From: Bombardia bombarda
Taxonomy: Eukaryota > Ascomycota > Sordariomycetes > Sordariales > Lasiosphaeriaceae
Assembly: GCA_030512295.1 (NCBI GenBank)
Contig: JAULSR010000002.1
Coordinates: 4,712,001 to 4,776,000 of the forward strand
Direction of reading: 5' to 3'
Length of the DNA: 64,000 nt
Shown: positions 47,238 through 58,783 of the stretch, piece by piece
How the letters are laid out: every line of letters begins with the position of its first letter
Numbering within the stretch: the stretch's first letter is position 1
Program-made: the position numbers and the translations under genes
Notes under the pieces: model-generated
What the model saw: only the letters and a program-made list of their open reading frames with translations
The model's database searches: none
What the model was told of the DNA's origin: nothing

Positions 47238-48842
47238 TCACACCACCCCAAACCTCGCCTTCAACTCCGCCACCTCGCGCGTCTTCGCATCCAGCTCCCG
47301 CTCCATCGCCTTCAACTTCCCATTCACCTCCCCGACCTCCGCCGTCAGCACACTCCTTTGCTGCTCCACAGTCTGATACTTGGTCTTCCAGTGATTCCTC
47401 TCCACCGCCAGCTCCCTACCCGAGCTATCCACCGCCACCATCAGCGCGTCCCGCGTCGCCGCCAGCTGCTGCTGCTGCGCGCTCAGCGTCCTGTTCATCG
47501 CCTGCGTCCGCTGCATCTCCTCCTGCAGCCTCATGTTCTCGCTCTCGATCCTCCGCGCCTCCCTGAGCCTGTGGTCATACCGCTTCTCCAGCTCCGACGC
47601 CCGCGGCGGGTACTTTGGCTGCACAGACCCCACCACCGTCGGCTGGCCCTCCAGCTCCTTGGTATACGCCGTGCCCGGGTGGTGGTCCCACGCCGGCACC
47701 ACAAAAATAGTATTCTTCCCCTGGCCAGCGAGCCGGTAGTAGCGCGTCATGATGTCGACCGCCACGACCCCGCGCGCGTACTCCTTCCCGCCGGGCGTGT
47801 CTTTCACCCACGCCTGGTCGCCCGACACGCCGTTGCGCCGCCACGTCTTCTCGACCGCCTGCGCGACCGCCTCGGGCCTGTCGAGCTCGCGGTGCACCTG
47901 CTCAAAGACGTCGTCGCCCGCGTTGACCAGCACCCAGCGGTCCTGCGGGTAGGCGATCTCGCGGCCCGAGCGGCCGTCCGGGCCGAGCAGGCTGAGGTGC
48001 TGGCGCGCGAGGGCGGCCTCGCCCGCGAGCGCGTCGAGCGCGTTGCCGTACGACCGCTCGAGCTCGTGCATGCGCCCGACCAGGTGCTGCGTGAAGAGCA
48101 GCCACTGGCCGAGCAGGCTGTTGCGCGCGCTCTCGAGCTCCTCCGTGTCGTGCTCGTCCGACGTCGGCAGCATGCTCAGCAGGCCGCCCGTCGCGCTGAA
48201 CTCGTGGTCGAGCCGCTCGAGGCACGCGTTGGCGTGCATGGCCAGCGCGTGGTGGTTCGCGTAGGGCTTGGTCTCCTCTTCGGCCTCGCGGGCGGGCTTT
48301 GACGAGTGGAACGGGCAGTAGTACTCGGTGCGGTAGGCCTCGTTGCGCTTGCGGACCTCGTTCATGAGGCCGTAAAGGGGGATGTGGTGGTTTGGGTCGT
48401 CGTTGGTGTAGGGCACGTTCAGATTGGTGAGGAAGTCGAACGCGTCGTTGAGATGGTACTTGAGCTCCACTGTGTCACCAGACGAGACGGACGTCTCCTT
48501 TTCCTTCCCCTTACCGGAACTGACTCTTTCCAGCGGATCCCCGGTGATGATCTCGCCTGCCTCGAGGGTAGGATTCAACGTCTGTATGAGGACGCATAGA
48601 GATTGGGCATGCTGCTTCAGCGCGAGCAGCGTCGGCGGAACCCCACGGGTCGAGAGCCAGGAGCAGTTCACATTTCGGAGGAAGCCATCTTTGACCTCTT
48701 TATCGTGTAATCGTGACCAGGTCGAGATATAGGGCAATGAGAAATCGGTGCCCCTGATATATCCCTTCCGGTTAGCATCCGAATCACCCTCATGCTCAGC
48801 CAGGTGCGAAGGCACGATTCCTCTCCCAGGTATATCTGCCAT
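47238..48842 (-). CDS. Hypothetical protein with C-terminal coiled coil
   Basis: A single-exon frame of 534 residues that I do not recognise by function. There is no signal peptide or membrane helix. Residues 1-400 look globular and contain conserved-looking segments: GTDFSLPYISTWSRLHDKEV, a stretch with HNDAF-like acidic/aromatic residues, YYCPFHSSKP, HANACLERLDHEF, YPQDRWVLVNAGDDVFEQVHREL, and DIMTRYYRLAGQGKNTIFVVPAWDHHPG. Residues about 425-530 are a strongly predicted coiled coil (SELEKRYDHRLREARRIESE, then Gln-rich MNRTLSAQQQQLAATRDAL, then KLKAMERELDAKTREVAEL). The coding strand is GC-rich, which creates a long antisense frame that I reject. It is divergent from the CSC1-type gene across 2.9 kb. 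It probably is a cytosolic scaffold-like protein, but that is only an inference from the coiled coil. Confidence 0.85.
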   Translation of the reverse strand: MADIPGRGIVPSHLAEHEGDSDANRKGYIRGTDFSLPYISTWSRLHDKEVKDGFLRNVNCSWLSTRGVPPTLLALKQHAQSLCVLIQTLNPTLEAGEIITGDPLERVSSGKGKEKETSVSSGDTVELKYHLNDAFDFLTNLNVPYTNDDPNHHIPLYGLMNEVRKRNEAYRTEYYCPFHSSKPAREAEEETKPYANHHALAMHANACLERLDHEFSATGGLLSMLPTSDEHDTEELESARNSLLGQWLLFTQHLVGRMHELERSYGNALDALAGEAALARQHLSLLGPDGRSGREIAYPQDRWVLVNAGDDVFEQVHRELDRPEAVAQAVEKTWRRNGVSGDQAWVKDTPGGKEYARGVVAVDIMTRYYRLAGQGKNTIFVVPAWDHHPGTAYTKELEGQPTVVGSVQPKYPPRASELEKRYDHRLREARRIESENMRLQEEMQRTQAMNRTLSAQQQQLAATRDALMVAVDSSGRELAVERNHWKTKYQTVEQQRSVLTAEVGEVNGKLKAMERELDAKTREVAELKARFGVV

Positions 48843-51695
48843 ATTCGCTGTGTGATTCGTGACTAGTATCGTCTTCTATGTGCTGAGCTCAGGTGCAGCA
48901 GTGTTTGAGAGCTGGCAAATGTTGAGGTTTTGTCTCTTCGAAAGGTCAGGGGTAGAGGAATGCTCCATTGTCCCCGAGCACAGTCAACAAAGAAGTTGGT
49001 CGAAGCCAAGCAACACGCGAACGTAAGGGCGGCATTGTCTCTGAGAGTCTTTACAAAGACAGCTGTTCGAACTTGACAGTATTTTCATAAAATAGATCCT
49101 CGCGGTAAGCCTTGAGGGGTGAAAGATGAGGAAAATTGGTGAGGTCTTGGTAAGTTAATTACTTTAAAGTTATCTGACGATTCTTACTTTTGTAGGGTAA
49201 CTGATGGATGTCCATTAGACTACATGGGTCCCTTCTGTGACAACGGATATTGAAGAGCTAGGACCTTTCCCGATTGTAAATACGAATCCACATCGCTCAA
49301 GAGAAGTAAGGCGTCCAGGTGATATCCGTTACCTTGCCCGAAACGGAAGATGATGTTTACGACATTCCATTGAGCTGGGACAAAGAGGTGAACCCTTCGC
49401 CGGATTCAGTCAGGAATGTTGTCCTCTTTTTTTCCACCAGCCACCATCGAGCGTTCCATTGCTTACTGGTTGTGCCCGTTTGAAGAGTGACCCTGAACCG
49501 GTTTTTGCTTCGGTTGGCTTTGGGCCTTTTCACAACGTCACCGGCAATTCCATGCAGGGTCCAGCCAACTGTGGGCAAGGCTTGCGCCACGGTGAAAAAC
49601 CAGGTACAATCGCTTGCACTTGCAGGCGACTGTGACTCTACAACAAGCTTTTGATGTTTCTGCCGATGCATGCGACACCAAGGGTTGTGTAGGAAAACAG
49701 GTGTTCAACAACACCATCAATGGCATGGAGGAGGACTCTGAAGAGTGAAACCAGGAAACACGCTGCCCACAATTACCCGCTCCAAAACACAAGGGTTCAA
49801 GACAGCACGCGTGCGTGCGGACAAACCAACCGCAATTGGCGGAGCCAAGCGTGCCCAATCTGCCAGTGGCTCCACATGGGGTAAGAATTTAAATTTCTGC
49901 ATCTGCAGATGCAGATTCGCATCCACCCATTCAGGTGCGTCAGATGCCTGGGCAGCTGAGAAATTGTGGCTAGGTACGAATACAGATTGATTGTGAGAGG
50001 GGCACTCGCGGAGGTGCTGGTTGTTCTTGTTCTTTAAAAGCTCCGGAGTGGGGACTACCCGAGCAGAGGAGCAAAGAACCGTCGGAATTTGCCGCGACAC
50101 CACCAGAGAGGAGAGGGCTCGATGATCGCTGTAACCTGCAGCTTGCAGCTTCCCCCCTCCTTCAGGTGGCTTTGGGGTTGTGGGCACTGGCCTCGACTCG
50201 CCCATCTGGCCATGTGCATCTCCAGCAGTTGTCCCACTCAATGGATGTCTGTGCGCGGTTAAGTGAGGCTTAGATACCACCAGATGGCCGAAAATGCAAG
50301 TGTTTATGGTGCGTGGGACGTGGTCTCGAAAGCCTGATGGCATCTGTCTTTGCTGTTGTAGCTGAAAGTGGGAGGGGCTAAGGTGGCTTGCCCCAGAGGT
50401 TTGCATCCAGATTGCAATTGCAGGCCGACCGCCACAACGGCCGAGCGGTGTGTTGTTCCCGCGTCGGAACCACTGATTGGATCGAGATAGTGATGAATTA
50501 GTAGTGTGAAGCCGGCGATGTTGGGTTTGAGACATTTGACAGTTGGCGCCCTCTTTCGGGCAATCCGCCGCCACCTTGGGTTTGGCTCGACGACAATCAT
50601 TAGCCCTAGTGCGCTCTGCAGCATGAAGTTGGAATTAATGGAGGGAGATCTTGGGCGTTAGTGTTGCAAATCGAGGCCGGCGCGCTATATGAGGTTCTGA
50701 GCAATGGAGTTGGGACTTTGTGAGGTGGATTTTGAGCTTCCGCTACACGATGGCCGTCTTTCGCGATCGGCACTCAGATCGCCAAAGAGGATCAGATTGA
50801 ACAAGATGCAAGTCTGGGATGGAACCCTGTCTCCCCATGTAATAACAGAGCTGTGCTATTGACGGATAATCCTGGTTAGGGTCGGGAGGGAAAGAGCCAG
50901 CCTAGCCAGCGCTGCTGAAATTTGCAGGCGCCCCGCATGCACAGACTCGACAGACTCTCGTCGACAGCCGGAAGGAGCCAGGGGCCCAGACAGGGGGGTA
51001 CCGGGGGGGATGAGGTGAGGGAGCATTGGATTGGGGGAAGGGAGCAGACCTTGAAAGCGACCAAGCTGGGAGCGACGTCCAGATTTCCTAGGCATTGCGT
51101 CATGGTCGCTTTGGTGCGTGTCACTTCCGCCTTGATTCACAAAGCTAAGATTTCGGTGGGACGGGTTCAGGCTGCCAATGAAACCGCGACGATGGCGATA
51201 TTGACGAGTATCCTGGGTAATAAAAGGGTCTCTGGCGTACCCGCGGACGCGAGCTTATCCACGAGACAACTGAAGACACAGCTGGCATTGTCCTGGCTGA
51301 GTGCAGGTTTTGGTGCAGTCGACGGTCTTTGGAGAGTCTAGGCTCCCTGGCCCTCATTCGTAGCTTGCGGCCCAAGCTCCCACCGTCGCGGTTCCCGATC
51401 AGTAGCGTGAGTTCCCTGTTTGCTGCTCCATACTCGAGCCCATTGGCTATTGGCCATTGAGGGAGGCCATGGTTTGCTGCTTCCCAGCCCTGATTCTCCA
51501 TGCAATTTGCTACATCTGCCCCGGACCCCCTTCTCGCATTCTTGGGTTCTTGGATTCTGACGCGCTTGTTCCAGGCCCATCTGATTCAACAGACGTTCCC
51601 AAACGTCGAGCAGCAGCTCACCACCTCCACTGTGTGATAACGGTTTACAGCTTGTTCATCGCAGTGACTGCAGTCAAGACTGCAAATCCGCCGTC
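48843..51695. promoter_or_regulatory. Divergent intergenic region between coiled-coil and CSC1-type genes
   Basis: 2.9 kb with both promoters. It has an AT-rich block at about 49070-49300 and a 20-bp perfect palindrome at 49896-49915. Frames up to 285 codons (49717-50574 minus) have no family features and poor codon pattern. No TATA box is obvious. The CSC1-type leader just before 51696 is not strongly pyrimidine-rich. Confidence 0.5.
49896..49915. repeat. 20-bp perfect palindrome
   Basis: Each half is TCTGCATCTG followed by its exact reverse complement CAGATGCAGA. It overlaps a second AT-rich palindromic stretch (AATTTAAATT, 49887-49896). It lies about 1.1 kb upstream of the coiled-coil gene and 1.8 kb upstream of the CSC1-type gene. 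Confidence 0.9.
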
Positions 51696-54514
51696 ATGAG
51701 CAGCTCTAACAGCGACTCGTCGTCTACGGACGAAAAAACACCTCCGGCCTCGTTGTCGGGTGAGTAAAACCTATCCAGTGCGCAACCTCAGACCACATAC
51801 AGATAGAGTAGCTGACAGCATGGGTTCATAGGCATGATCTCGACCCTCGTACCCGTCATTGTCATCTCGAGCATCTACTTGATCATCTTCCTGATCCTAC
51901 GAAGGTCCAAACAACGCTACTATGCTCCCAGAACCTACTTAGGCAGCCTGAAGGAGAGGTAAACGCCTTCATTCCCCCACGCCCTATCTTGCCACTACTT
52001 GACTGCTCACACTCAATACAGTGAACGCTCGCCTCCTCTACCAAACGGTCTCCTCAATTGGGTTGGCACTTTCTGGAAAATACCCGATGTATACGCCCTC
52101 CAGCACCAATCTCTTGATGCTTACCTCTACATCCGCTTCCTGCGCATGGCCGTTGTTCTCTGCTTTGTGGGATGCTGTATTACTTGGCCTATTCTCTTCC
52201 CTGTTAATGCCACGGGAGGCGGAGGCCAGGAACAGCTCGATATCCTGTCATATGCCAACATCGACAATGTCACGCATAAGAATAGTTACTATGCCCACGT
52301 CTTCGTCTCGTGGGCCTACCTCGGCTTCGTCATGTACCTGATCATGCGCGAGTGCATCTTCTACATCAACCTGCGCCAGGCCTTCTTGCTCAGCCCATTT
52401 TACGCCGATCGCATTTCGTCCCGCACCGTTCTGTTCACGTCTGTTCCGACCCCGTATCTGGATGAGTCGAAGTTGCGCAAGGTCTTTGGTAAGACAGTTA
52501 AGAGCATCTGGATCACAAGCAACACCAAGGAACTCGATGCCTTGGTCAAGGAACGCGATAAGGTCGCCTTCCGTCTCGAAAAGGCCGAGGTCAAGCTGAT
52601 CAAGCTTGCAAACAAGGAGCGCCAAAAGGCTATCAAGAAGGGCGCCTCCGTCGACGAGGCCGCGCAGACCCCCTTGGATGCTGAGTCTGGAAGCATTGCC
52701 GCACGATGGGTTCCCAACAAGAAGCGCCCTTCACACCGTCTGGGCCCGCTTGGCCTGTTTGGTAAAAAGGTCGATACCATCAACTGGTGCCGTCAAGAGC
52801 TTGAGCACTTGATCATCGACGCCGAGACGGCTCAGCACAAATATCGCGCTGGAGGCTACCCCAAGACCACTGGTGTTTTTATTGAATTCAGGACACAGGC
52901 CGAGGCCGAGGGCGCCGCGCAGATCCTCGCTCATCACCAGGGTCTTCATATGACGCCCAAATACATTGGCATCCGGCCTAATGAGATTGTTTGGAAGTCG
53001 CTTGCCATTCCGTGGTGGCAAAGGGTCATCCGCCGCTACGCCGTGTACGCCTTTATTACCGCCATGATCGTGTTCTGGGCTATTCCGGTTGCCGTTGTTG
53101 GTGCTATCAGCAATGTTCAGTATCTCGAGACTCTTTCTTGGCTCACCTGGCTCAAGAAGATTCCCGACATCATCATGGGTGTGGTGACTGGTCTGCTGCC
53201 TGCCGTCGCACTCTCGATTCTGATGTCTTTGGTCCCTATTGTCATGCGATTGTGTGCAAAGCTTTCTGGTGAGCCTTCGCTTTCGAGAGTTGAACTCTTC
53301 ACCCAAAACGCCTACTTCGCCTTCCAGGTCGTCCAGGTCTTCCTAGTTACCACACTCGCATCGTCTGCTGCTGCCATTGTCCAGCAGATCGCCGACAACC
53401 CAGGCAGCATCACGTCCATTCTCGCCAACAACTTGCCCAAGGCATCCAACATCTACATCTCATACTTCATCGTCCAGGGTTTGACAATCGCCACTGGTGT
53501 GCTCACCCAGGTTGTTGGATTTGCCATCTTTACAATTTTGTACAAGTATTTGGCCGGAACACCGAGAGCTCTCTACACCAAGTGGGCCAATCTCAGTGCC
53601 ATCTCTTGGGGCAGCACCCTCCCAGTGTACACCAACATTGTAGTTATTGGTACGTATTCGCACGCATTATCGTTTCTAGTCCCATCAGCTAACCCGCCGT
53701 AGCTATCACGTACTCGGTCATTGCCCCGCTCATGCTCGGATGGGCCACGATTGCTATGGGACTCTTTTACCTCGCTTGGCGGTATAATGTCTTCTTCGTC
53801 ACCGACACGCAGATTGACACCCGCGGCCTCATCTATCCCCGTGCCATCAAGCAGCTGTTCACCGGCATCTACCTGTCCGAGATCTGCATGATCGGCCTAT
53901 TTGGTGCTTCAGTAGCTCCCGGCCCCTTGGTGTTGATGGTCATCTTCTTGATCTTCACCGTTCTCTTCCACATCAGCCTCAACAGTGCCTTGAACCCCCT
54001 GCTCTACAATCTCCCCTTGACCCTATTGGCAGAGGAGGAGTCGAGACTTTTGGATGGCGAGGCGGCCAATGGTGTTGCCCCCGGTCCGAGCACCAGCCAC
54101 GACGCGGAGAAGTCGACAACAAACGGGGTCGACTCGGTCGAGAGTGCCAAGCTTGCCGCGGCGCAGGCGGCGACAGCCGGCAACAAGAAGCCGAATTTCT
54201 TGACCAAGTTCCTAAAGCCCTGGATCTACTCCGACTACCTGGCCCTCCGTGCGCTTCTCCCCACCGGCATCGATCTGGATCCCTATAGCGAGGAGATTGT
54301 GCGTGATGCTTACCTTCCTCCATCTGTTACATCCGTAGTACCCTTGCTCTGGATCCCATCGGATCTCGCTGGTGTGTCGAAGCAGGAGATTGCCCACACG
54401 AGCAAGGTCATCCCCATCACAGACGAGGGCTGCGAGCTCAACGACAAGGGCAAGCTAGAGTGGGACAGAGAGGCCACCAGGCCTCCCGTCTGGGAGGAGA
54501 AGATCTACTACTAA
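51696..54514 (+). CDS. CSC1/OSCA/TMEM63-family (DUF221) membrane channel
   Basis: An 876-residue protein of the family of calcium-permeable osmotic/mechanosensitive channels (yeast Csc1, Rsn1, Phm7). Exons are 51696-51759, 51832-51958, 52022-53649 and 53703-54514; the joins read ASLSG/MISTLVP, LKES/ERSPPLPNG and VVIA/ITYSVIAPLM. The N-terminal helix (STLVPVIVISSIYLIIFLIL) is followed by RYYAPRTYLGSLK and the family-typical PNGLLNWVGTFWKIPDVYAL. A cytosolic RRM-like domain follows (about 190-400) with RTVLFTSVPTPYLDE and TGVFIEFRTQAEAEGA, then the large membrane block starting near IPWWQRVIRRYAVY and running to about residue 700 (LPVYTNIVVIAITYSVIAPL). The tail ends in an acidic/hydrophilic linker and a conserved C-terminal segment (WIPSDLAGVSKQEI). 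The location is plasma or endomembrane. A role in osmotic calcium signalling is inferred from the family. Confidence 0.95.
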
Positions 54515-55409
54515 GAATGGGTATCTCCTTGGTGCCCTCCACGTGGCAATGAACTTCTCTTCACTATACCCTGTTGATATATGTGAGGTTAGAAGATATC
54601 GTCACCTTGGACATCACTACTCGCTATTGGAATGAGTTATGGTCACGTCCATTTTATGGTTCGAGAGTGATCTGTTTTAAAAGATGATCAAAAAAGTCTT
54701 TGGCTTCAGGCGGAGGGGAGGAAGGGGAAGCATGATAGGATATGGTATGGAAACACTGGGGGTCAATACCCTTGTAGGAAAACTTGATTTGCGCTGATAC
54801 CCGTTCGACTAATAGGTTGTCCATGTCACGTTCTTTGTTGTTTTGTTTTGTTTTTCTTTTGCATCTAAGTTTTTGCGGCAGCCAATTTTCACGACTGCCC
54901 ACATACCCACTTACCCTAGGGCACCTAATTAATTTGAGACTTTGCTACTTATCTTTTCCTGGCCTTTGAATGTGAATATTGTGTGGTCATATTGTGTGGT
55001 CATATTGTGTGGTTAAAACAGTTTATTGACTTGTTCAAACTCATGGCTAGTGTGTACAAAATTGAATCATTATCATATGAAGAGATAACACATCTGAATA
55101 CATACAAGACGATATTATTCCTCGTTATACCTGCGGGATTCATCTGATAGATCAAAAGACAAACAAAAACAGGAAATGAGTGTGTCCCAGCTCTAGAAAC
55201 ACTATTAATCCAATCTGACATCGCATACTATCTGCAAGATCTTTGCAGTCCGTTTGCTCGCTTATGCCTATCGTCATTATTTTTCTCCGTGTTCGTCCAT
55301 CCATTTCATCACTGCCATATTACCATCTCGGTAGGTAGTTTATTTTACCTCTATTAATTCCCTCCCACCATCACCCTACAACCACCGAGTCACCACTTAC
55401 CTATTGTCT
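54515..55409. other. Convergent 3' intergenic region
   Basis: It lies between the converging CSC1-type gene and Vba-type permease gene. It is AT-rich, with T-rich runs at 54837-54870 and a triple 13-mer repeat at 54976-55014. No gene is seen. Confidence 0.6.
54976..55014. repeat. Three tandem copies of a 13-mer
   Basis: ATATTGTGTGGTC is repeated three times in a row (54976-54988, 54989-55001, 55002-55014); only the last base of the third copy differs. It is between the 3' ends of two converging genes. Confidence 0.9.
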
Positions 55410-57817
55410 TTATTTTCTCTCCCCCAACCTCGGCAACCTAACAGGCAACACCAACGCCACACTGATCGCTGCCAACACCGCACAGCACAAAAATGTCGTC
55501 CGCAGCGCCGCCTCATAGCTCTGCACGACCTGCTCCCGATAAATGGGCTCAAGCTCCCTGATGGCCTCTACGCTCTTCCTTACGAGGGCAATCACCTTTT
55601 CGCTGTCTGGCCCCTGCACAAGCAGCTCGAGATAATACCACAGCGCGTTCTGCAGCACGAGGGAGCTACAGGCGACGCCGAGGACCATGCCGAGGCTGCG
55701 CCAAAGGATGAGGGTGCTAGTGACGACGGCCTGCTGGCGCTGCTCGGCGACGGCGAGGATGGCCATGAAGGTGCCTGGGAAGTGGAAGCCTGAGCCGGCT
55801 GACGAGGGGACGAGGCAGGCCATGTAGGCGATAGCGGGCCAGCCGCGCTGCATACCAGAGAGACATAGGATGCCGACACAGACGAGCGAGGTACCGGCGA
55901 CGAGGGGCCACTTGAGGCGGCGGGTGCGCGTGATGAGGAAGCCAGTGGCTGTACCGGTTAACGAGGCGACGGCCGAGATGGCGATGAGGCGGAGGCCTGA
56001 CTGGGTGGCGCTGGTGAGGAGGACGCCTTGAAAGTAGAGAGGTCTTGAAGGTTTTGTGGTGTTAGCCAGACGTGGCGCAAGGTTGTTTGTTTGTGAGAGG
56101 GTGAAGGTAGGGAGACAGTTTCGGGGCGCGTAATGAAACTATACATACACATTGAATAAAATGGCGCTGGACAGAAAAGACGAAATGTGATTGGAAAAGA
56201 TGAGGTTCATATGCGGCGATTTCTTGATGAGGTAGAGAGGCATGATGGGCTTCGTGGCGATGGTCTCGACGTAGAGGAAGAGCGGGAAAAAGACGGCGAA
56301 AATAACCAGCGAGGCGATGACAAAGGGGTGTGACCCTGGTAAATAGTGAGCATAAAAGCCATTATAGAGTCTGGTGTAATAGAAGGGTGGAAAGGGGTGG
56401 GAAGGGGCTGTAAACTTACAGGGGAGGATGTTGCCGCCCAGACTCTGTTCCTTCCCGTCAGCACATATCAAAGCTAGAGAGTACAAGGAGAAGGAAGGTA
56501 AGAACATGGGAGGGATCACATACCAAACCCAGAATCAAAAAGGTGACCGATGAGGACATCAGAATCGACCCCTTAAAGTCAAACGTCCGCATAGCCTCAC
56601 GGACGCTTACACTCTTTGCACCATACAGTCCCAGATCATGGGGGATGGTCACGATGGCAATAACAAGCGAGACAGCCACCAAGGGCACCTGGATGCCAAA
56701 CTCCCAGCGCCAGCCAAGGTAGTCGGCCATCATCCCGCCCAAGGCAGCACCAAGCATGGCGCCGACACCATAGACAATATTGATATACGACTGGTAGGCA
56801 CCTCGGATTCTTTTCACCTCCTATTAGCATCGTTTCTCGTTTAATCACCCGTTAAGTCTCCCAAACTAAAGGAAAAAGAGAAACTCACTCAATCGGCACC
56901 AAATCGCTAATCATAATACTCCCCAACGTCATCATCCCGCCCGCGCCCAGCCCACAGACCGCCCTGGCAATGATGAAGCTCGTCATGCTCTGCGCCAACG
57001 CGCACCACAGCGTCGCGAACAGGAATATGGTCATGGTCAGCACATACGGACCTTTGCGGCCGACGGCGTCCGACAGCCCGCCCAGTAAGGGCTGGAAGCT
57101 CGTCGAGGTCAGCAGGAAGGCGGTCGACAGCCACGAGGCACTGTTGCTGCTGCCAAAGTAGGACGTGATGACGGGGTGGCTCGACGCCATGATGGTGCTG
57201 TCGAAGCAGGCGACAAAGTACGTCACCATGATGCCGGGGAAGAGGATCCAGAAGCGTGCGGGCGAGATGCCGTGCAGGTAGGGCGTCTTGACGGGGGTGT
57301 CGGATTCGGACTCGGGGGAGATGGAGACGGCGGTGGTGTCCGTGTCTGGTGGCAGTGATGTCTTGGCGGCGGTGGTAGTGTATGAGAAGCCGCCGCCGTT
57401 GTGCTTGCTGCCAAGGAGAGGGCTCTGTTCATGCTGGCCATCATATTGTTGACGAACACGGCTCGTTGAATATGGACTCACACCCGCAGAAGAGTCACGA
57501 CGACGGCGATGGTTGCTCCTCTTGCTTTGGCTGCGCGTACGGCTCTGTCTGCGCGTGTTGCGCAGCATGCTGTACTCGACCGACTCGGGCTCTAGGGCCG
57601 ACAGGCCGCCCGACTGCAGCGAGCGCGAGAGCATGAGGTCGAACTCGTTGGGATCAATAGCCTCCTCATCTTCATCGCCATCACTTGAACTTGGCTCAGA
57701 CTGGCGGCGGCCACGGATGGGGATGGTGCTGGAATTAGTTTGACCTGAACCGCCAGCAGCTATCCCCGAAAAAGGGGTTGTTGTTGACGACGGCGGCGGC
57801 GGAGAGGAGGAGGCCAT
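55410..57817 (-). CDS. Vba/Fnx1-type vacuolar amino acid/multidrug permease (MFS, DHA2)
   Basis: A 686-residue major facilitator. Exons are 57817-56889, 56809-56524, 56444-56420, 56335-56149 and 56043-55410; the sum is an exact multiple of three and the family sequence is continuous across every join (LVPIE-IRGAYQS, LGL/SLGGNILP-WSHPF, LFNV-PLYFQGVLL). Exon 3 is only 25 nt. The acceptor of exon 2 is AAG, because the nearby TAG and GAG acceptors give stops. Residues 1-185 are a hydrophilic, Ser/Arg-rich cytosolic extension with an acidic dileucine motif EQSPLL at 130-135. The membrane part has FDSTIMASSHPVI (about 205-217), GGLSDAVGRK at 246-255, and about 14 helices. Fungal relatives are vacuolar basic amino acid permeases (Vba) and fission yeast Fnx1. 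Substrate and vacuolar location are inferred. Confidence 0.93.
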
Positions 57818-58748
57818 TGGTCAATTGCTGCTCAATGGCTGTTGTCTCTCAGACTATGGTCCAGTCTGTCCAGTGAGGTGACGAGATGGTGAGTCGTGGT
57901 TCCACTGGTTGACGATGTTGAAGATTTTTGTGGGATTGGCTAATGAATGGTAAGGAAAGTACGAAGTAGTCAAGGCAGGAGCTACCAGCCCCGGCCCTGC
58001 CCTTTCAGGTTGCCCTGCCAGGCCTGTCTCTGAAAGGGAAGCCGCGCCTGGCCGCCCCCATCCATCCATTGTTGCTCGCCGAGTGAATCATAGCTGTCGG
58101 TGCCGGGCAAGGAGATCCATTCGATCAATCGAATTCAGCTCGTGCGGGTCGTCCCGCTCTCGTCCCCTCCACTTGCTTACACCACTGGTTACCTTGTTGC
58201 TTACCCCCCTGTCTCCGATGATCGCTTCCCCAAAGTCACCTTGCCCAGCGCCATGTCGGCTTGAGGCGTTGTTCACTGTCTCACATTAAACCCCGGGCCG
58301 CCTTGAACTCGTGATCGTCTTTTTCTCCCCTTCTCCAGGAAGCAAGCGAGCAGCGAGCAAGCGGCGGTGGCTGCAGATGGTGATTCGACTGCAAAGCCGA
58401 ATTGGTTGTGTTGAACACTTCACGGACCAATGAGACAGACAGGCCGACCGACCCTCCACCTTCTCCTCCAAAGTAGGTCTCCAACCACCGACCTGACCTA
58501 CCGACTGGTTCACCTTGCCGTAACTCCTTCTCCGTTGGGGTGTAGCAGTGTCTTAGTTTTCAGGCCGGGCATTTTGACAGACACTGCACTTGACGTGTCT
58601 GTGGACGGAATAAGTCTCGCATTCTATGTATGTCTAAGAAATTGCTCCTGATGGCTGGAATGGAAACCCAGAAGAATCGATCCCTATCTCCTCTGCCAAC
58701 GAAAAAGGTGTGTCGGATGTCGGATATTGGAGTGACCAACCTTGCCTC

Positions 58749-58783
<35 letters not shown>

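Noticed and set aside
47358..48302. 314-codon plus-strand frame opposite the coiled-coil gene
   Set aside because: Arg/Leu/Val/His-rich translation typical of the antisense of GC-rich coding DNA; the minus-strand frame is longer and has a clear coiled coil.
49717..50574. 285-codon minus-strand frame in the divergent promoter region
   Set aside because: The translation shows no conserved motif, and the frame overlaps repeats and probable promoter DNA.
56818..56823. TAG or GAG acceptors for exon 2 of the Vba-type gene
   Set aside because: Both give a stop codon directly after the junction; the AAG at 56812-56810 restores the conserved frame.
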